Notes: a model not told the origin generated them from the letters alone. DNA of 64,000 bases from Aestuariibius insulae (GCF_040783535.2 NZ_JBFONW020000004.1:248001-312000); one strand, 5' to 3'. Counted from the stretch's first letter, positions 1 to 9,050 are shown. Numbers and translations are program-made.

Positions 1-1
1 G

Positions 2-898
2 GGAGAGGGCGCGGTTCAGGTGAACGGGACGGTGATGCAGGACGCCAAGGCGCGCACGGCGGAGGGCGATCTGGTGGAGATCGTTCTGCCTGAGGCGCAG
101 GCCACCCATATGGAGGCCGAGGCGATCCCGCTGGAGATCGTGTTCGAGGATGCGGATCTGATCGTGGTGAACAAACCTGCCGGGATGGTGGTGCATCCCG
201 CGCCGGGCACGCCGTCGGGCACACTGGTCAACGCGCTGCTGCATTATTGTGGGGCGGACCTGTCGGGCGTGGGCGGCGTGGCGCGGCCCGGGATCGTGCA
301 CCGGATCGACAAGGAGACGTCGGGTCTGCTGGTGGTCGCCAAGAGCGACCGGGCGCATCAGGGGCTGGCCGCACAGTTCGAAGCGCATAGCGTGGAGCGG
401 GTCTATCAGGCGCTGGTCTACGGAGTGCCGGATGTCGCCGATCCGCGGCTGCGGGGGATACGCGGGGTTAGTGTCGAGACAGGCGGGACAGTGAAGATCA
501 CGACCGGGCTGGCGCGCCATCGGACCGACCGGCAGAAGCAGGCGGTCTATTTCGGATCTGGCCGCCATGCGGTCACGCGTCTACAGGTCGCAGAGCGGTT
601 CGGAGAGAGCGCGGCGCGCGTCACGTGCAGGCTCGAGACGGGCCGGACCCATCAGATCCGGGTGCATCTGGCGCATATCGGGCACGGGATCATCGGAGAT
701 CTGGTCTATGGGGGGCGGCGCAAGCTTTCGGAAAAGGCGCTTGGCGCGGAGACGGTAGAGCAGGTGCGCGGCTTTGCGCGGCAGGCCCTGCATGCGGGCG
801 TGCTGGGCTTCGTGCATCCGGTGAGCGGCGAGGATCTTTGTTTTGACGCGGATCTTCCTCAGGACATGCAGGGTTTGCTGGATGCGCTGAAGACGTAA
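2..898 (+). CDS. rluD: RluD-type 23S rRNA pseudouridine synthase (5' truncated)
   Basis: RluA-family enzymes isomerise uridine to pseudouridine in rRNA; RluD modifies the helix 69 loop of 23S rRNA. The frame is open to the window edge, so the start and most of the N-terminal S4 domain lie outside. The catalytic motif HRIDKETSGLL is present with its Asp, and the downstream pattern resembles RluD rather than RluC. The distal KSD-like element (TGRTHQIRVHLAHIGHGI) is intact. The stop is the TAA at 896-898. The gene stands just before rpoH, an order common in Rhodobacterales from general knowledge. The family is certain; the RluD subtype is inferred from incomplete sequence. Confidence 0.85.
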   Translation, partial: GEGAVQVNGTVMQDAKARTAEGDLVEIVLPEAQATHMEAEAIPLEIVFEDADLIVVNKPAGMVVHPAPGTPSGTLVNALLHYCGADLSGVGGVARPGIVHRIDKETSGLLVVAKSDRAHQGLAAQFEAHSVERVYQALVYGVPDVADPRLRGIRGVSVETGGTVKITTGLARHRTDRQKQAVYFGSGRHAVTRLQVAERFGESAARVTCRLETGRTHQIRVHLAHIGHGIIGDLVYGGRRKLSEKALGAETVEQVRGFARQALHAGVLGFVHPVSGEDLCFDADLPQDMQGLLDALKT

Positions 899-907
899 CA
901 GCGAATT

Positions 908-971
908 GTGCAAAATCTGCACGAATTCTTGACAAAAACACACAGAGAAGGGGCTGGACGGGAGCCAGCCC
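908..971 (+). terminator. Candidate terminator region after the pseudouridine synthase
   Basis: Two stem-loops follow the stop codon. The first is GTGCA-AAATC-TGCAC at 908-922. The second is GGGCTGG (951-957), a 7-base loop, then CCAGCCC (965-971). Neither is followed by a good T-run, so this may be a weak or Rho-assisted terminator, or an operator upstream of rpoH. Confidence 0.35.
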
Positions 972-988
972 TATCGGTATACCCATTT

Positions 989-1004
989 TGAACTAATCGG
1001 TTCA
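989..1004. promoter_or_regulatory. Inverted repeat upstream of rpoH, possible operator
   Basis: TGAAC (989-993), six bases, then GTTCA (1000-1004) form a perfect inverted repeat about 80 bp before the rpoH start. The size and symmetry suit a dimeric helix-turn-helix regulator. No matching regulator can be named from the sequence. Confidence 0.25.
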
Positions 1005-1048
1005 GTTGGCCTGCGACATCTTGTAAGGTCTGGATCGACTCACCATAT

Positions 1049-1075
1049 CAATGTTAAGTTAATAAACATTGGAGG
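1049..1075 (+). promoter_or_regulatory. AU-rich hairpin abutting the rpoH ribosome site
   Basis: CAATGTT (1049-1055) and AACATTG (1065-1071) form a 7-bp stem with a 9-base loop. The 3' arm ends on the first G of the GGAGG ribosome site (1071-1075). CC at 1043-1044 could also pair with GG at 1074-1075. A temperature-sensitive block on translation is conceivable but unproven. Confidence 0.3.
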
Positions 1076-1081
1076 AAAGAT

Positions 1082-1978
1082 TTGGCCAGTTACACCAATT
1101 TACCCGCCCCCTCGCCAGAGCAGGGCTTGAACCGGTACCTCCAGCAGATCCGTAAGTTTCCGATGCTGGAGCCCGAAGAGGAATACATGCTCGCCAAGGC
1201 GTGGGTGGAGAAGGAAGACACTGAATCCGCGCATAAGATGGTGACATCGCATCTGCGGCTCGCGGCGAAGATCGCCATGGGCTATCGCGGCTATGGATTG
1301 CCTCAGGCTGAGGTGATTTCAGAGGCGAATGTCGGTCTGATGCAGGCGGTCAAGCGGTTCGATCCCGAGAAGGGCTTTCGGCTTGCGACCTATGCCATGT
1401 GGTGGATCCGGGCCTCGATCCAGGAATATATCCTGCGATCCTGGAGCCTTGTGAAGCTGGGCACGACCAGCGCGCAGAAAAAGCTGTTCTTCAACCTGCG
1501 CAAGGCGAAAAGCCGGATCGGCGCGCTGGAAGATGGCGATCTGCGGCCCGAGAATGTTCAGCGAATTGCGCATGATCTGGGCGTGACCGAAACCGAGGTC
1601 ATCTCGATGAATCGGCGGATGTCGGGCGGCGATGCGTCGCTGAATGCCATGGTCGGTAGCGATGGCGATAGTGCCACGCAATGGCAGGATTGGCTTGAGG
1701 ATGAGGATGCCGATCAGGCCGGCGATTATGCGGAGCGGGACGAGCTGGAAAGCCGCCGCGAGCTGCTGAACGAGGCCATGGATGTCCTGAACGTCCGCGA
1801 GAAGGATATCCTGGTTCAGCGCCGCTTGCAGGACAAAGCGATCACGCTTGAAGAGCTGTCGGGTCAATACGATGTCAGCCGCGAGCGCATCCGCCAGATC
1901 GAGGTGCGGGCGTTCGAAAAGCTGCAAGCGCGGATGCGTGAGCTGGCGGACGAGCGGGGCATGTTGGCGACGGCCTAG
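1082..1978 (+). CDS. rpoH: RNA polymerase heat-shock sigma factor RpoH
   Basis: Sigma-32-type factor that directs RNA polymerase to heat-shock and related stress promoters. The protein has 298 residues. Region 2 spans about residues 50-121. The diagnostic RpoH box QKKLFFNLR lies at 132-140. Region 4 includes a helix-turn-helix with VSRERIRQIE near the C terminus. The start is a TTG at 1082, chosen because a strong GGAGGAAAG stands 2-11 bases upstream and no better in-frame start exists. A hairpin abuts this ribosome site (1049-1071). A strong terminator follows at 2007. Rhodobacterales often carry two RpoH paralogs; which one this is cannot be told here. Confidence 0.95.
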   Translation: MASYTNLPAPSPEQGLNRYLQQIRKFPMLEPEEEYMLAKAWVEKEDTESAHKMVTSHLRLAAKIAMGYRGYGLPQAEVISEANVGLMQAVKRFDPEKGFRLATYAMWWIRASIQEYILRSWSLVKLGTTSAQKKLFFNLRKAKSRIGALEDGDLRPENVQRIAHDLGVTETEVISMNRRMSGGDASLNAMVGSDGDSATQWQDWLEDEDADQAGDYAERDELESRRELLNEAMDVLNVREKDILVQRRLQDKAITLEELSGQYDVSRERIRQIEVRAFEKLQARMRELADERGMLATA

Positions 1979-2006
1979 GCCCTTTTCCCCTGACCTGTTG
2001 AACATG

Positions 2007-2038
2007 AGGGCCGGTTTTCGAACCGGCCCTTTGTCTTT
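2007..2038 (+). terminator. Intrinsic terminator of rpoH
   Basis: AGGGCCGGTT (2007-2016), loop TTCG, then AACCGGCCCT (2021-2030) gives a perfect 10-bp stem with a tetraloop, followed by TTGTCTTT. It starts 28 bp after the rpoH stop. Confidence 0.85.
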
Positions 2039-2098
2039 GCGGTCTGTCTGCAATCCAGTTTCTTTCCCCGGGCGGGGGATGCTCTATCCTTTCACGCC

Positions 2099-3118
2099 AT
2101 GGCCAAAGACCCTGTACTGACCTTCACCGACAAGGGCATCTATTGCCCGGCCGGTGATTTTTATATCGATCCCTGGCGGCCCGTGGACCGGGCCTTGATC
2201 ACCCATGGGCATGCCGATCACGCGCGCGACGGGATGGGCCGTTATCTGGCGACCGAAGCTGCGGCGCCCGTGATGCGGCACCGGCTTGGGGAGATTTCGC
2301 TAGAGACCATTCGGTATGGCGAGACGCGGCGGATCGGGGACGCGTCCGTGTCGTTTCACCCGGCGGGTCATGTGCCGGGATCGGCGCAGATCCGGGTGGA
2401 GCATAAGGGCGAGGTCTGGGTGGCGTCGGGCGATTACAAGACGGTGGCCGATGGCCTGTCCGAGCCGTTCGAGCCGGTGCTGTGCCATGCGTTCATTACC
2501 GAATGCACGTTTGGCCTTCCGGTCTTTACCTGGACCGATCAGGCGGTGTTGAAGGACGAGATCAATCGCTGGTGGGCTGCCAATGCGGCGGAGGGGCGGT
2601 TTTCCCTGCTCGGCGCCTATGCGCTGGGAAAGGCGCAGCGGTTGCTCGTGGGGCTGGATCCATCGATCGGGCCGATCCTGACCCATGGGGCGATCGAGAA
2701 CACGAACGAGGTGTTGCGGAGTCAGGGTGTTGCGTTGCCGGACACGATCCGGGTGACACCGGATCTGGATGTGAAGGCGCATGCCGGGGCGCTGGTTCTG
2801 TCGACGCCGTCGGGGCTTGCGACGCCTTGGGCGCGGCGGTTCGGGCAGGCCTCGACGGCGTTTGCCTCGGGCTGGATGGCGCTGCGCGGAGTGCGGCGCA
2901 GGCGGGCGGCGGATCGCGGGTTCATCATGTCCGATCATGCGGATTGGGCGGGGCTGAACATGGCGATCCGGGAGACGGGGGCGGAGAAGATCTTCGTCAC
3001 GCATGGCTATACGTCGATCTTTCGCCGGTGGCTGGACTCCGAAGGGTATGACGCGGCCATTGTCGAGACCGAATATGAAGGCGAGGCGCTGGATGCCGCC
3101 GAAGAGGTGGTGGAGTGA
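2099..3118 (+). CDS. Ligase-associated metallo-beta-lactamase-fold DNA exonuclease
   Basis: Protein of 339 residues in the metallo-beta-lactamase/beta-CASP nuclease family that accompanies bacterial ATP-dependent DNA ligases (TIGR04122-type, related to SNM1 and CPSF nucleases). The metal-binding motif THGHADH lies at residues 35-41. A further SDHADW-type motif and a late His in FVTHGYTS complete the active site. Its stop overlaps the GTG start of the ligase by GTGA (3115-3118), so the two are probably translated together. The expected role is processing DNA ends before ligation. The other usual members of this repair set, a DEXH helicase and a metallophosphoesterase, are not adjacent. Confidence 0.85.
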   Translation: MAKDPVLTFTDKGIYCPAGDFYIDPWRPVDRALITHGHADHARDGMGRYLATEAAAPVMRHRLGEISLETIRYGETRRIGDASVSFHPAGHVPGSAQIRVEHKGEVWVASGDYKTVADGLSEPFEPVLCHAFITECTFGLPVFTWTDQAVLKDEINRWWAANAAEGRFSLLGAYALGKAQRLLVGLDPSIGPILTHGAIENTNEVLRSQGVALPDTIRVTPDLDVKAHAGALVLSTPSGLATPWARRFGQASTAFASGWMALRGVRRRRAADRGFIMSDHADWAGLNMAIRETGAEKIFVTHGYTSIFRRWLDSEGYDAAIVETEYEGEALDAAEEVVE

Positions 3119-4704
3119 AACGGTTCGCCCGGCTCTTTACTGCTGTCGATCAGACGACGAAGACGACGCGGAAGGTCGAGGCTTTGACGTCTTACTTTCA
3201 GGAGGCGCCGGATGAGGATCGGCTATGGACGGTTGCGCTGTTTACCGGGCGGCGGCCGAAGCGGTCGGTGAACACGACGCTCCTGCGCGAATGGGCGGCA
3301 GAGCGGGCAGGGATCACGCTGTGGCTGTTCGAGGAGGCCTATCCGATTGTCGGCGATCTGGCAGAGACGATTGCGCTGGTTCTTCCGGAGGCGGAAGAAG
3401 ATGAGGATCAGTCGCTATCCTACTGGATTTCCTATGTGAAGCAGCTTTCCGGCCTCGAGGAGGCAGAGCGGAAGGCGGCGGTCCTGGAGGCCTGGAACCG
3501 GCTGGCGGCAACGGAGCGGTTTCTCTTTAACAAGCTGATCACCGGCGGCTTTCGCATCGGGGTGTCGGCCAAGCTGGTCACGCGCGCGCTGGCGCGGGCG
3601 ACCGAGCAGGACGAGGCGGAGGTCACGCACAAGCTGATGGGGGATTGGACACCCGAGACGGTGACGTTCGAGAGCCTTGTTCTGGCGGACGATCCGACCT
3701 CGGATCTGTCGAAGCCCTATCCGTTCTATCTGGCCTATCAGCTGGATGATCTCGATGATCTTGGCGCTCCAGAGGATTGGAAAGCCGAGAGAAAATGGGA
3801 TGGCATCCGCGGGCAGTTCATCTTGCGGGAGGGGCAGCATCACCTGTGGTCGCGGGGCGAGGACCTGATGACGGACCGCTTTCCGGAGCTTGCGCGGCTG
3901 GTCGATTTCCTGCCCGACGGGACGGTGATGGACGGGGAGGTTCTGGCCTGGCGGGACGAGGCGCCGCTGTCGTTCAACGATCTGCAAAAGCGGATCGGGC
4001 GAAAGACGGTGCCGAAAAGGCTGCTGGCGGAGGCCCCGGTCATTCTCAAGGCCTATGATCTGCTGGAATGGAGGCGCGAGGATATCCGCCAGACGCCCTT
4101 TGCGGAGCGGCGGGTGATCCTGACGGATCTGGTTGGGGGGCTTCCCGGCGATGCTCCGATCCGGCTCTCGGAGGATGTACCGTTCGACAGCTGGGAGGGG
4201 CTGGCCGAGGAGCGGGAGCGCTCGCGGGATCTGGGGGCCGAAGGGCTGATGCTCAAACGGGCGGGGAGCCCCTATCTGAGCGGGCGCAAGAAGGGCGATT
4301 GGTGGAAGTGGAAGGTCGATCCGCTGACGGTCGATGCGGTGATGATCTATGCGCAGCAGGGGCATGGGCGGCGGGCGAACCTCTTCACGGATTTCACCTT
4401 TGCCGTCTGGTCCGGGAACGATCTGGTGCCGTTTACCAAGGCCTATTCGGGGCTGACCGATGTGGAGTTTCGCAAGATCACCGCCTGGGTGCGCAAGAAC
4501 ACGTTGCAACGCTTCGGACCGGTGCGGCAGGTGACGCCGGAACATGTCTTCGAGATTGCATTCGAGGGGATCCAGTCCAGCTCGCGGCACAAGTCGGGGA
4601 TTGCCTTGCGGTTTCCGCGGATGTCGCGCTGGCGGCATGACAAACCGATACAGGAGGCGAATACATTGACCGATTTGCACGAGATGCTCGAGATCTATGG
4701 CTGA
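3115..4704 (+). CDS. ATP-dependent DNA ligase (exonuclease-associated type)
   Basis: Seals DNA nicks using ATP through a ligase-adenylate intermediate. The protein has 529 residues with three parts: an N-terminal DNA-binding domain (about 1-200), an adenylation domain whose motif I KWDG carries the nucleophilic Lys227, and a C-terminal OB fold from about 410. Later motifs such as EGLMLKR and WWKWK are visible. The GTG start at 3115 overlaps the exonuclease stop. The 3' end overlaps the next gene by 8 bp. It is longer than the minimal LigC type and lacks the polymerase and phosphoesterase modules of LigD, which fits the exonuclease-partnered family (TIGR04120-like). Confidence 0.9.
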   Translation: MKRFARLFTAVDQTTKTTRKVEALTSYFQEAPDEDRLWTVALFTGRRPKRSVNTTLLREWAAERAGITLWLFEEAYPIVGDLAETIALVLPEAEEDEDQSLSYWISYVKQLSGLEEAERKAAVLEAWNRLAATERFLFNKLITGGFRIGVSAKLVTRALARATEQDEAEVTHKLMGDWTPETVTFESLVLADDPTSDLSKPYPFYLAYQLDDLDDLGAPEDWKAERKWDGIRGQFILREGQHHLWSRGEDLMTDRFPELARLVDFLPDGTVMDGEVLAWRDEAPLSFNDLQKRIGRKTVPKRLLAEAPVILKAYDLLEWRREDIRQTPFAERRVILTDLVGGLPGDAPIRLSEDVPFDSWEGLAEERERSRDLGAEGLMLKRAGSPYLSGRKKGDWWKWKVDPLTVDAVMIYAQQGHGRRANLFTDFTFAVWSGNDLVPFTKAYSGLTDVEFRKITAWVRKNTLQRFGPVRQVTPEHVFEIAFEGIQSSSRHKSGIALRFPRMSRWRHDKPIQEANTLTDLHEMLEIYG

Positions 4705-5548
4705 TCTGCCTGTGCCCAGGGTGCCACGTGAGGCGTTGCCCGAGGGGGCGGTCGACAGCCATGCGCATATCATCGGGTCCGAGTTTGCCTTGGCGCCGGG
4801 GCGGGCGGAGGACCCGCCGGAGATCGGGCTGGCGGCGACGGTTGCGGGCTATCGCGCGCAGCTTTCTGCGTTGGGATGCCAGCGCGGGGTGCTGGTGCAT
4901 TCGATCCTTTATGGGCTCGATAACTCAGTGACGGTCGAGGCGATTCGGCAGCTTGGCCCGGGCTTTTCCGGGATCGGGCTGGTTTCGGACAAGGCGGACG
5001 GGGCCGTGCTGGACCGGTTCCCGGACTGGCGGCTCAGGGGCGTGCGGCTGAACCATGTGCATGGCGGCGTGCTGTCCTGGGAGGGGGCCTTGGCGTTGGC
5101 GCCTGCGCTGGCCGAGCGGGATCTGCATATCGAAATGCTGCTGCATACACATGCGCATCTGGAGGCGATTGAGCAGGATATCCGGGCGCTTGCGACGCCC
5201 TTGGTGATCGATCATCTGGGCTGGCCGGATCTGACGCTTGGGGTCGAGGAGCCGGGGTTTCAGACGCTGCTTCGGCTGCTCGCCGACGGGCATGTGCATG
5301 TGAAGCTGAGCGCGATCTATCGGCTTTGCGATCCGCCCTATGACCAGGCCGCGCCGTTTGTGGAGGCGTTGGTGCGCGCCAATCCCGAGCGGTGCCTTTG
5401 GGGGTCGGACTGGCCGCATCTGATGCTGGGGGATGCCCGGATGCCGGATGCGGGCGCTTTGCTGGACGCGGTGTTCGATGTCGTGACGGATGAGGAGAGC
5501 CGCCAGCGTATTTTTGCGGAGACACCCGCCCGGCTTTACCGCCTTTAA
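4697..5548 (+). CDS. Amidohydrolase-2 family metal-dependent hydrolase
   Basis: TIM-barrel hydrolase of 283 residues, similar in outline to 2-pyrone-4,6-dicarboxylate lactonase (LigI-type). DSHAHI at residues 20-25 supplies two metal-binding His. HLGWPD in the middle and GSDWPH near the C terminus supply further active-site residues. The ATG at 4697 lies inside the last codons of the ligase gene, so it is probably part of the same operon, though a metabolic hydrolase has no obvious link to DNA repair. Substrate is unknown; hydrolysis of a lactone or small amide is the family expectation. Confidence 0.8.
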   Translation: MADLPVPRVPREALPEGAVDSHAHIIGSEFALAPGRAEDPPEIGLAATVAGYRAQLSALGCQRGVLVHSILYGLDNSVTVEAIRQLGPGFSGIGLVSDKADGAVLDRFPDWRLRGVRLNHVHGGVLSWEGALALAPALAERDLHIEMLLHTHAHLEAIEQDIRALATPLVIDHLGWPDLTLGVEEPGFQTLLRLLADGHVHVKLSAIYRLCDPPYDQAAPFVEALVRANPERCLWGSDWPHLMLGDARMPDAGALLDAVFDVVTDEESRQRIFAETPARLYRL

Positions 5549-5642
5549 GCATTTTGCCGCGCGAAAAGACGGTGAAAGGGACGCTTGCCGGTTTTCCTTG
5601 GCCGCAAGCTCGCCTAGCTAGGGGGCCAAAGGAGAGGCCCGC

Positions 5643-7457
5643 ATGAAAACCCGTACATTCGACGCAAACGCAACGTCCGGAGACAGCCCGTTCGGGGATC
5701 TGCCGGTCTGGGATCTGTCGCATCTTTATGCAGGGCAGGATGCGCCCGAGCTGAAGCGGGATCTGGATTGGCTCGAGACGGCCTCTCGCGATTTTGCCGC
5801 CGGTTACGAAGGCAAGCTGGCATCGCTCGATGCGGCGGGGCTGCTGGAGGCGGTGCAGCGCAACGAGAAGATCGACATGATCGCGGGGCGTATCATGTCG
5901 TTTGCGGGGCTGTCCTATTATCAGAAGACGACCGATCCGGAGCGGGCGAAGTTCTATTCGGATTGTCAGGAAAAGATCACCAATTACACCGCGCCGCTGG
6001 TCTTCTGGATGCTGGAGCTGAACCGGCTGAACGACGATCATCTTGAGCGGCTGCTGGAGCAGAATACGGATCTGGCGCGGTATAAGCCGGTCTTTGACCG
6101 TCTGCGGGCGATGAAGCCCTATCAGTTGTCCGATGAGCTGGAGAAGTTCGAGCATGATCTGTCGCCGACGATGGGGTCGGCCTGGAATAAGCTGTTCGAC
6201 GAGACGATGGCGGGGCTGGCCTTCACCGTGAACGGCGAGGAGTTGGGGCTTGAGGCGGCGACGACGCTTCTGACCGAGCAGGACCGGTCGGTGCGGGAGG
6301 CTGCCGCGCGGGAGATCGCGCGGGTTCTCGGCCAGAATATCGGCCTGGTGGCGCGGGTGCACAACACGCTCACCAAGATGGGCGAGATCGAGCAGCGCTG
6401 GCGCGAATACGAGACGCCTCAGACGCCTCGGCACCTGTCGAACCATGTCGAGCCGGAGGTTGTGGAGGCGCTGCGCAATGCGGTGACGTCCGCCTATCCG
6501 CGGCTGAGCCACCGCTATTACGCGATGAAGGCGAAGTGGCTGGGGCTGGACAAGATGCAGGTCTGGGACCGGAACGCGCCGTTGCCGATGGAGGATGACC
6601 GCAAGATCGGCTGGGACGAGGCGAAGGGCACCGTGCTGGACGCCTATTCGGGGTTCGATCCGAAGATGGCGGAGCTGGCGCAACCGTTCTTTACCGATGG
6701 CTGGATCGATGCGGGCGTCACGCCCGGCAAGGCGCCGGGGGCGTTCGCGCATCCGACCGTCACGGATGTGCATCCTTATGTGATGCTGAACTATTTAGGA
6801 AAACCGCGCGATGTGATGACGCTGGCGCACGAGCTGGGGCACGGGGTGCATCAGCGGCTGGCGGCGGAGCAGGGGGAGTTTCTGTCCTCCACGCCGCTGA
6901 CGCTGGCCGAAACGGCGTCAGTCTTTGGCGAGATGCTGACCTTCCGCAAGCTGCTGGCGGCGGCCAAGGACGATGCCGAGCGCAAGGTTCTGCTGGCGGG
7001 CAAGGTTGAGGATATGATCAACACGGTCGTCCGGCAGATCGCGTTCTATGATTTCGAGGTCAAGCTGCACGACGCGCGGCGTGGCGGAGAGCTGACGCCC
7101 GATCAGATCAACGAGATCTGGATGTCGGTTCAGGGCGAAAGCCTTGGTCCCGTCTTCGAGTTCATGGACGGCTACGAGACCTTCTGGGCCTATATCCCGC
7201 ATTTCGTGCATTCGCCCTTCTACGTCTATGCCTATGCGTTCGGCGATGGCCTCGTGAATGCGCTTTATGCGGTCTACGAAGAGGGCGATGCAGGCTTTCA
7301 GGAGAAGTATTTCGACATGCTGAAAGCGGGCGGGTCGAAGCACCACAAAGAGCTCTTGGCGCCGTTCGGGCTGGATGCGTCGGAGCCGGCGTTCTGGGAC
7401 AAGGGGCTGTCGATGATCGAGGGGATGATCGACGAGCTTGAGGCGATGGACAGCTAG
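5643..7457 (+). CDS. pepF: Oligoendopeptidase F (M3B metallopeptidase)
   Basis: Cytoplasmic zinc peptidase that cleaves short peptides. The protein has 604 residues, normal for the family. The zinc motif HELGH lies at residues 396-400, and the third ligand is expected in the following LAETASVFGE segment. The ATG at 5643 is preceded by GGAGAGG. The gene is not coupled to its upstream neighbour, from which it is separated by 94 bp. Its stop overlaps the convergent stop of the next gene (7454-7457). Likely job: recycling of peptides released by ATP-dependent proteases. Confidence 0.92.
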   Translation: MKTRTFDANATSGDSPFGDLPVWDLSHLYAGQDAPELKRDLDWLETASRDFAAGYEGKLASLDAAGLLEAVQRNEKIDMIAGRIMSFAGLSYYQKTTDPERAKFYSDCQEKITNYTAPLVFWMLELNRLNDDHLERLLEQNTDLARYKPVFDRLRAMKPYQLSDELEKFEHDLSPTMGSAWNKLFDETMAGLAFTVNGEELGLEAATTLLTEQDRSVREAAAREIARVLGQNIGLVARVHNTLTKMGEIEQRWREYETPQTPRHLSNHVEPEVVEALRNAVTSAYPRLSHRYYAMKAKWLGLDKMQVWDRNAPLPMEDDRKIGWDEAKGTVLDAYSGFDPKMAELAQPFFTDGWIDAGVTPGKAPGAFAHPTVTDVHPYVMLNYLGKPRDVMTLAHELGHGVHQRLAAEQGEFLSSTPLTLAETASVFGEMLTFRKLLAAAKDDAERKVLLAGKVEDMINTVVRQIAFYDFEVKLHDARRGGELTPDQINEIWMSVQGESLGPVFEFMDGYETFWAYIPHFVHSPFYVYAYAFGDGLVNALYAVYEEGDAGFQEKYFDMLKAGGSKHHKELLAPFGLDASEPAFWDKGLSMIEGMIDELEAMDS

Positions 7458-8158
7458 CCCGTCATCTCTTTGAGGACGGCCAGCGGGCTTGAGACGCTGG
7501 CGTCCTCGGGCCTCGCGATGGCGGGCGTGCCTTTGATCCAGGTGCCGTCCTCGAGGCAGGTCAGCATGAAATGGGCAAGGTCCGCATGGCGCGTGCGGAT
7601 CAGATCGTCGGGGATGACGTCCTCGCTGACGGTGTAATCCTCGGTCAGCGGCTTTTCGAGGAGCCAGCCGGGGCGGACGGCGGTCCAGTCGAGGCCGTCC
7701 TTGCCGCGCAGATACCATTCCATCTGTTTCATCTGCTCGAAGATCGACTTGAGCCCGACGGCCGCCGCGCCGCGGAACCACATCGGGCCGCGCGACAGGG
7801 TCTGCGTGAACGAGGCGGAGACCACGATCAGGCGTTTGATACCGGCCTTTTCCATCGCCTCGACCGTGCGTCTTGTGCCTTCGGTGTAAAGCGGCGGAGG
7901 ATTGAAGACGGTGTCCGGCCCGGCAGCGATCCCGAGACCGGAGAGGACGGCATCCGCGCCCTCCATCGCGTCGCCGAGATCGTCTGTCATGACGTCATGT
8001 TCGAAATGCAGGACGTCCTTTCCGTCGGCGGCGTCGAAGGGCGTGTTATGCTCGACCGCATGAACGCGGTGGCCGCGTGCCCTGGCCTGGGCGACAAGCT
8101 CCAGCCCGGTTTTGCCGCCTGCGCCCAGAATGACAATCGTTTTGCGGGGTTGGGACAT
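7454..8158 (-). CDS. NAD(P)-binding SDR-like / NmrA-type protein
   Basis: Protein of 234 residues with an N-terminal Rossmann fold, seen as VILGAGGKTGLELV, and the atypical short-chain dehydrogenase layout of NAD(P)H-binding proteins. LIVVSASF follows the nucleotide fold and AVRPGWL occupies the usual later position. No classical YxxxK pair is evident, so it may be a redox sensor or a reductase of unknown substrate. It converges on pepF with overlapping stops and diverges from the aldolase gene at 8280, leaving a 121-bp promoter interval. Confidence 0.75.
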   Translation of the reverse strand: MSQPRKTIVILGAGGKTGLELVAQARARGHRVHAVEHNTPFDAADGKDVLHFEHDVMTDDLGDAMEGADAVLSGLGIAAGPDTVFNPPPLYTEGTRRTVEAMEKAGIKRLIVVSASFTQTLSRGPMWFRGAAAVGLKSIFEQMKQMEWYLRGKDGLDWTAVRPGWLLEKPLTEDYTVSEDVIPDDLIRTRHADLAHFMLTCLEDGTWIKGTPAIARPEDASVSSPLAVLKEMTG

Positions 8159-8279
8159 GCTTCGCCTCCTCGTGGTTCGAGGGCTAACGGGCGACGTCGC
8201 TTTTCCGTTCCTCGCCTCTTTGGGTTGATGTTCGGATCTGCCGGGGCGAGGGTCGCGCGACGCGGATCAGGAGGATGAG

Positions 8280-9050
8280 ATGGGCAAGCGGATTTCGGGG
8301 TTTCGGGCGCGTCTAACCGGGCGGGAGCGGCTGGTGGGCACGTTTTTGAAGACCCCGGCGCATGAAATGATCGAAGTTCTGGCGCCGACGGGCCTCGATT
8401 TTCTGTGCCTCGATGCAGAGCATGCGGCGTTTGATCGCGGGCGGCTGGATGCGTGCCTTGCGCTGGCCCGGGCGATGGATTTTCCGGCTCTGGTGCGGGT
8501 GCCTGCGGGGACGCCTGCCAATATTCTAATGGCCCTAGATGCGGGCGCGGTGGGCGTCGTGGTGCCGCATGTGGGTAGCGCCGAGACCGCGGCCGCCGTG
8601 GCCAAGGCGGCGCATTTCGGGGAAGGCGGGCGCGGATTTGCCGGTTCGACCCGCTGGGCGGGGTTCGCGACGCGCGGGATGGGCGAGGTTCTGGATCAGT
8701 CGGACGAGACGGTGGTGATCGCGCAGATCGAGGAGCCGTCCGGTGTGGAGGCTTGCGAGGCGATCGCGGGCGTGGACGGGATCGATGCGCTGTTCATCGG
8801 GCCGGCGGATCTGTCGGTGGCCTATGGCAAGCGGGATCTGTCGAGCGACGAGCTGGACGCGGCTTTCCGCAAGGTGGGGGAGGCCTGCGCGGCCAAGGGG
8901 CGCGGCTTCGTGACCTGGGTGCCAAATGCGGCCAAGGCGGCGGAGTGCAGTGCGTACGGCCTGACCACATTCGTGGTTGGATCCGAGCATTCCTGGATGG
9001 CGCAGGGTGCGCGCGAAGCGGTGCGCCAGATCGGCGAGGCGACCGGTTAG
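8280..9050 (+). CDS. HpcH/HpaI-type class II aldolase/citrate lyase family protein
   Basis: Protein of 256 residues matching the HpaI (2,4-dihydroxyhept-2-ene-1,7-dioate aldolase) family. It cleaves or forms a C-C bond using pyruvate enolate on a divalent metal. Residues corresponding to the HpaI active site are visible: His48 in DAEHAAF, Arg73 in LVRVP, Glu151 in the AQIEEPSG segment and Asp177 in GPADLS. The start has AGGAGG immediately upstream. Its true substrate is not deducible. The stop overlaps the convergent hydrolase stop at 9047-9050. Confidence 0.88.
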   Translation: MGKRISGFRARLTGRERLVGTFLKTPAHEMIEVLAPTGLDFLCLDAEHAAFDRGRLDACLALARAMDFPALVRVPAGTPANILMALDAGAVGVVVPHVGSAETAAAVAKAAHFGEGGRGFAGSTRWAGFATRGMGEVLDQSDETVVIAQIEEPSGVEACEAIAGVDGIDALFIGPADLSVAYGKRDLSSDELDAAFRKVGEACAAKGRGFVTWVPNAAKAAECSAYGLTTFVVGSEHSWMAQGAREAVRQIGEATG

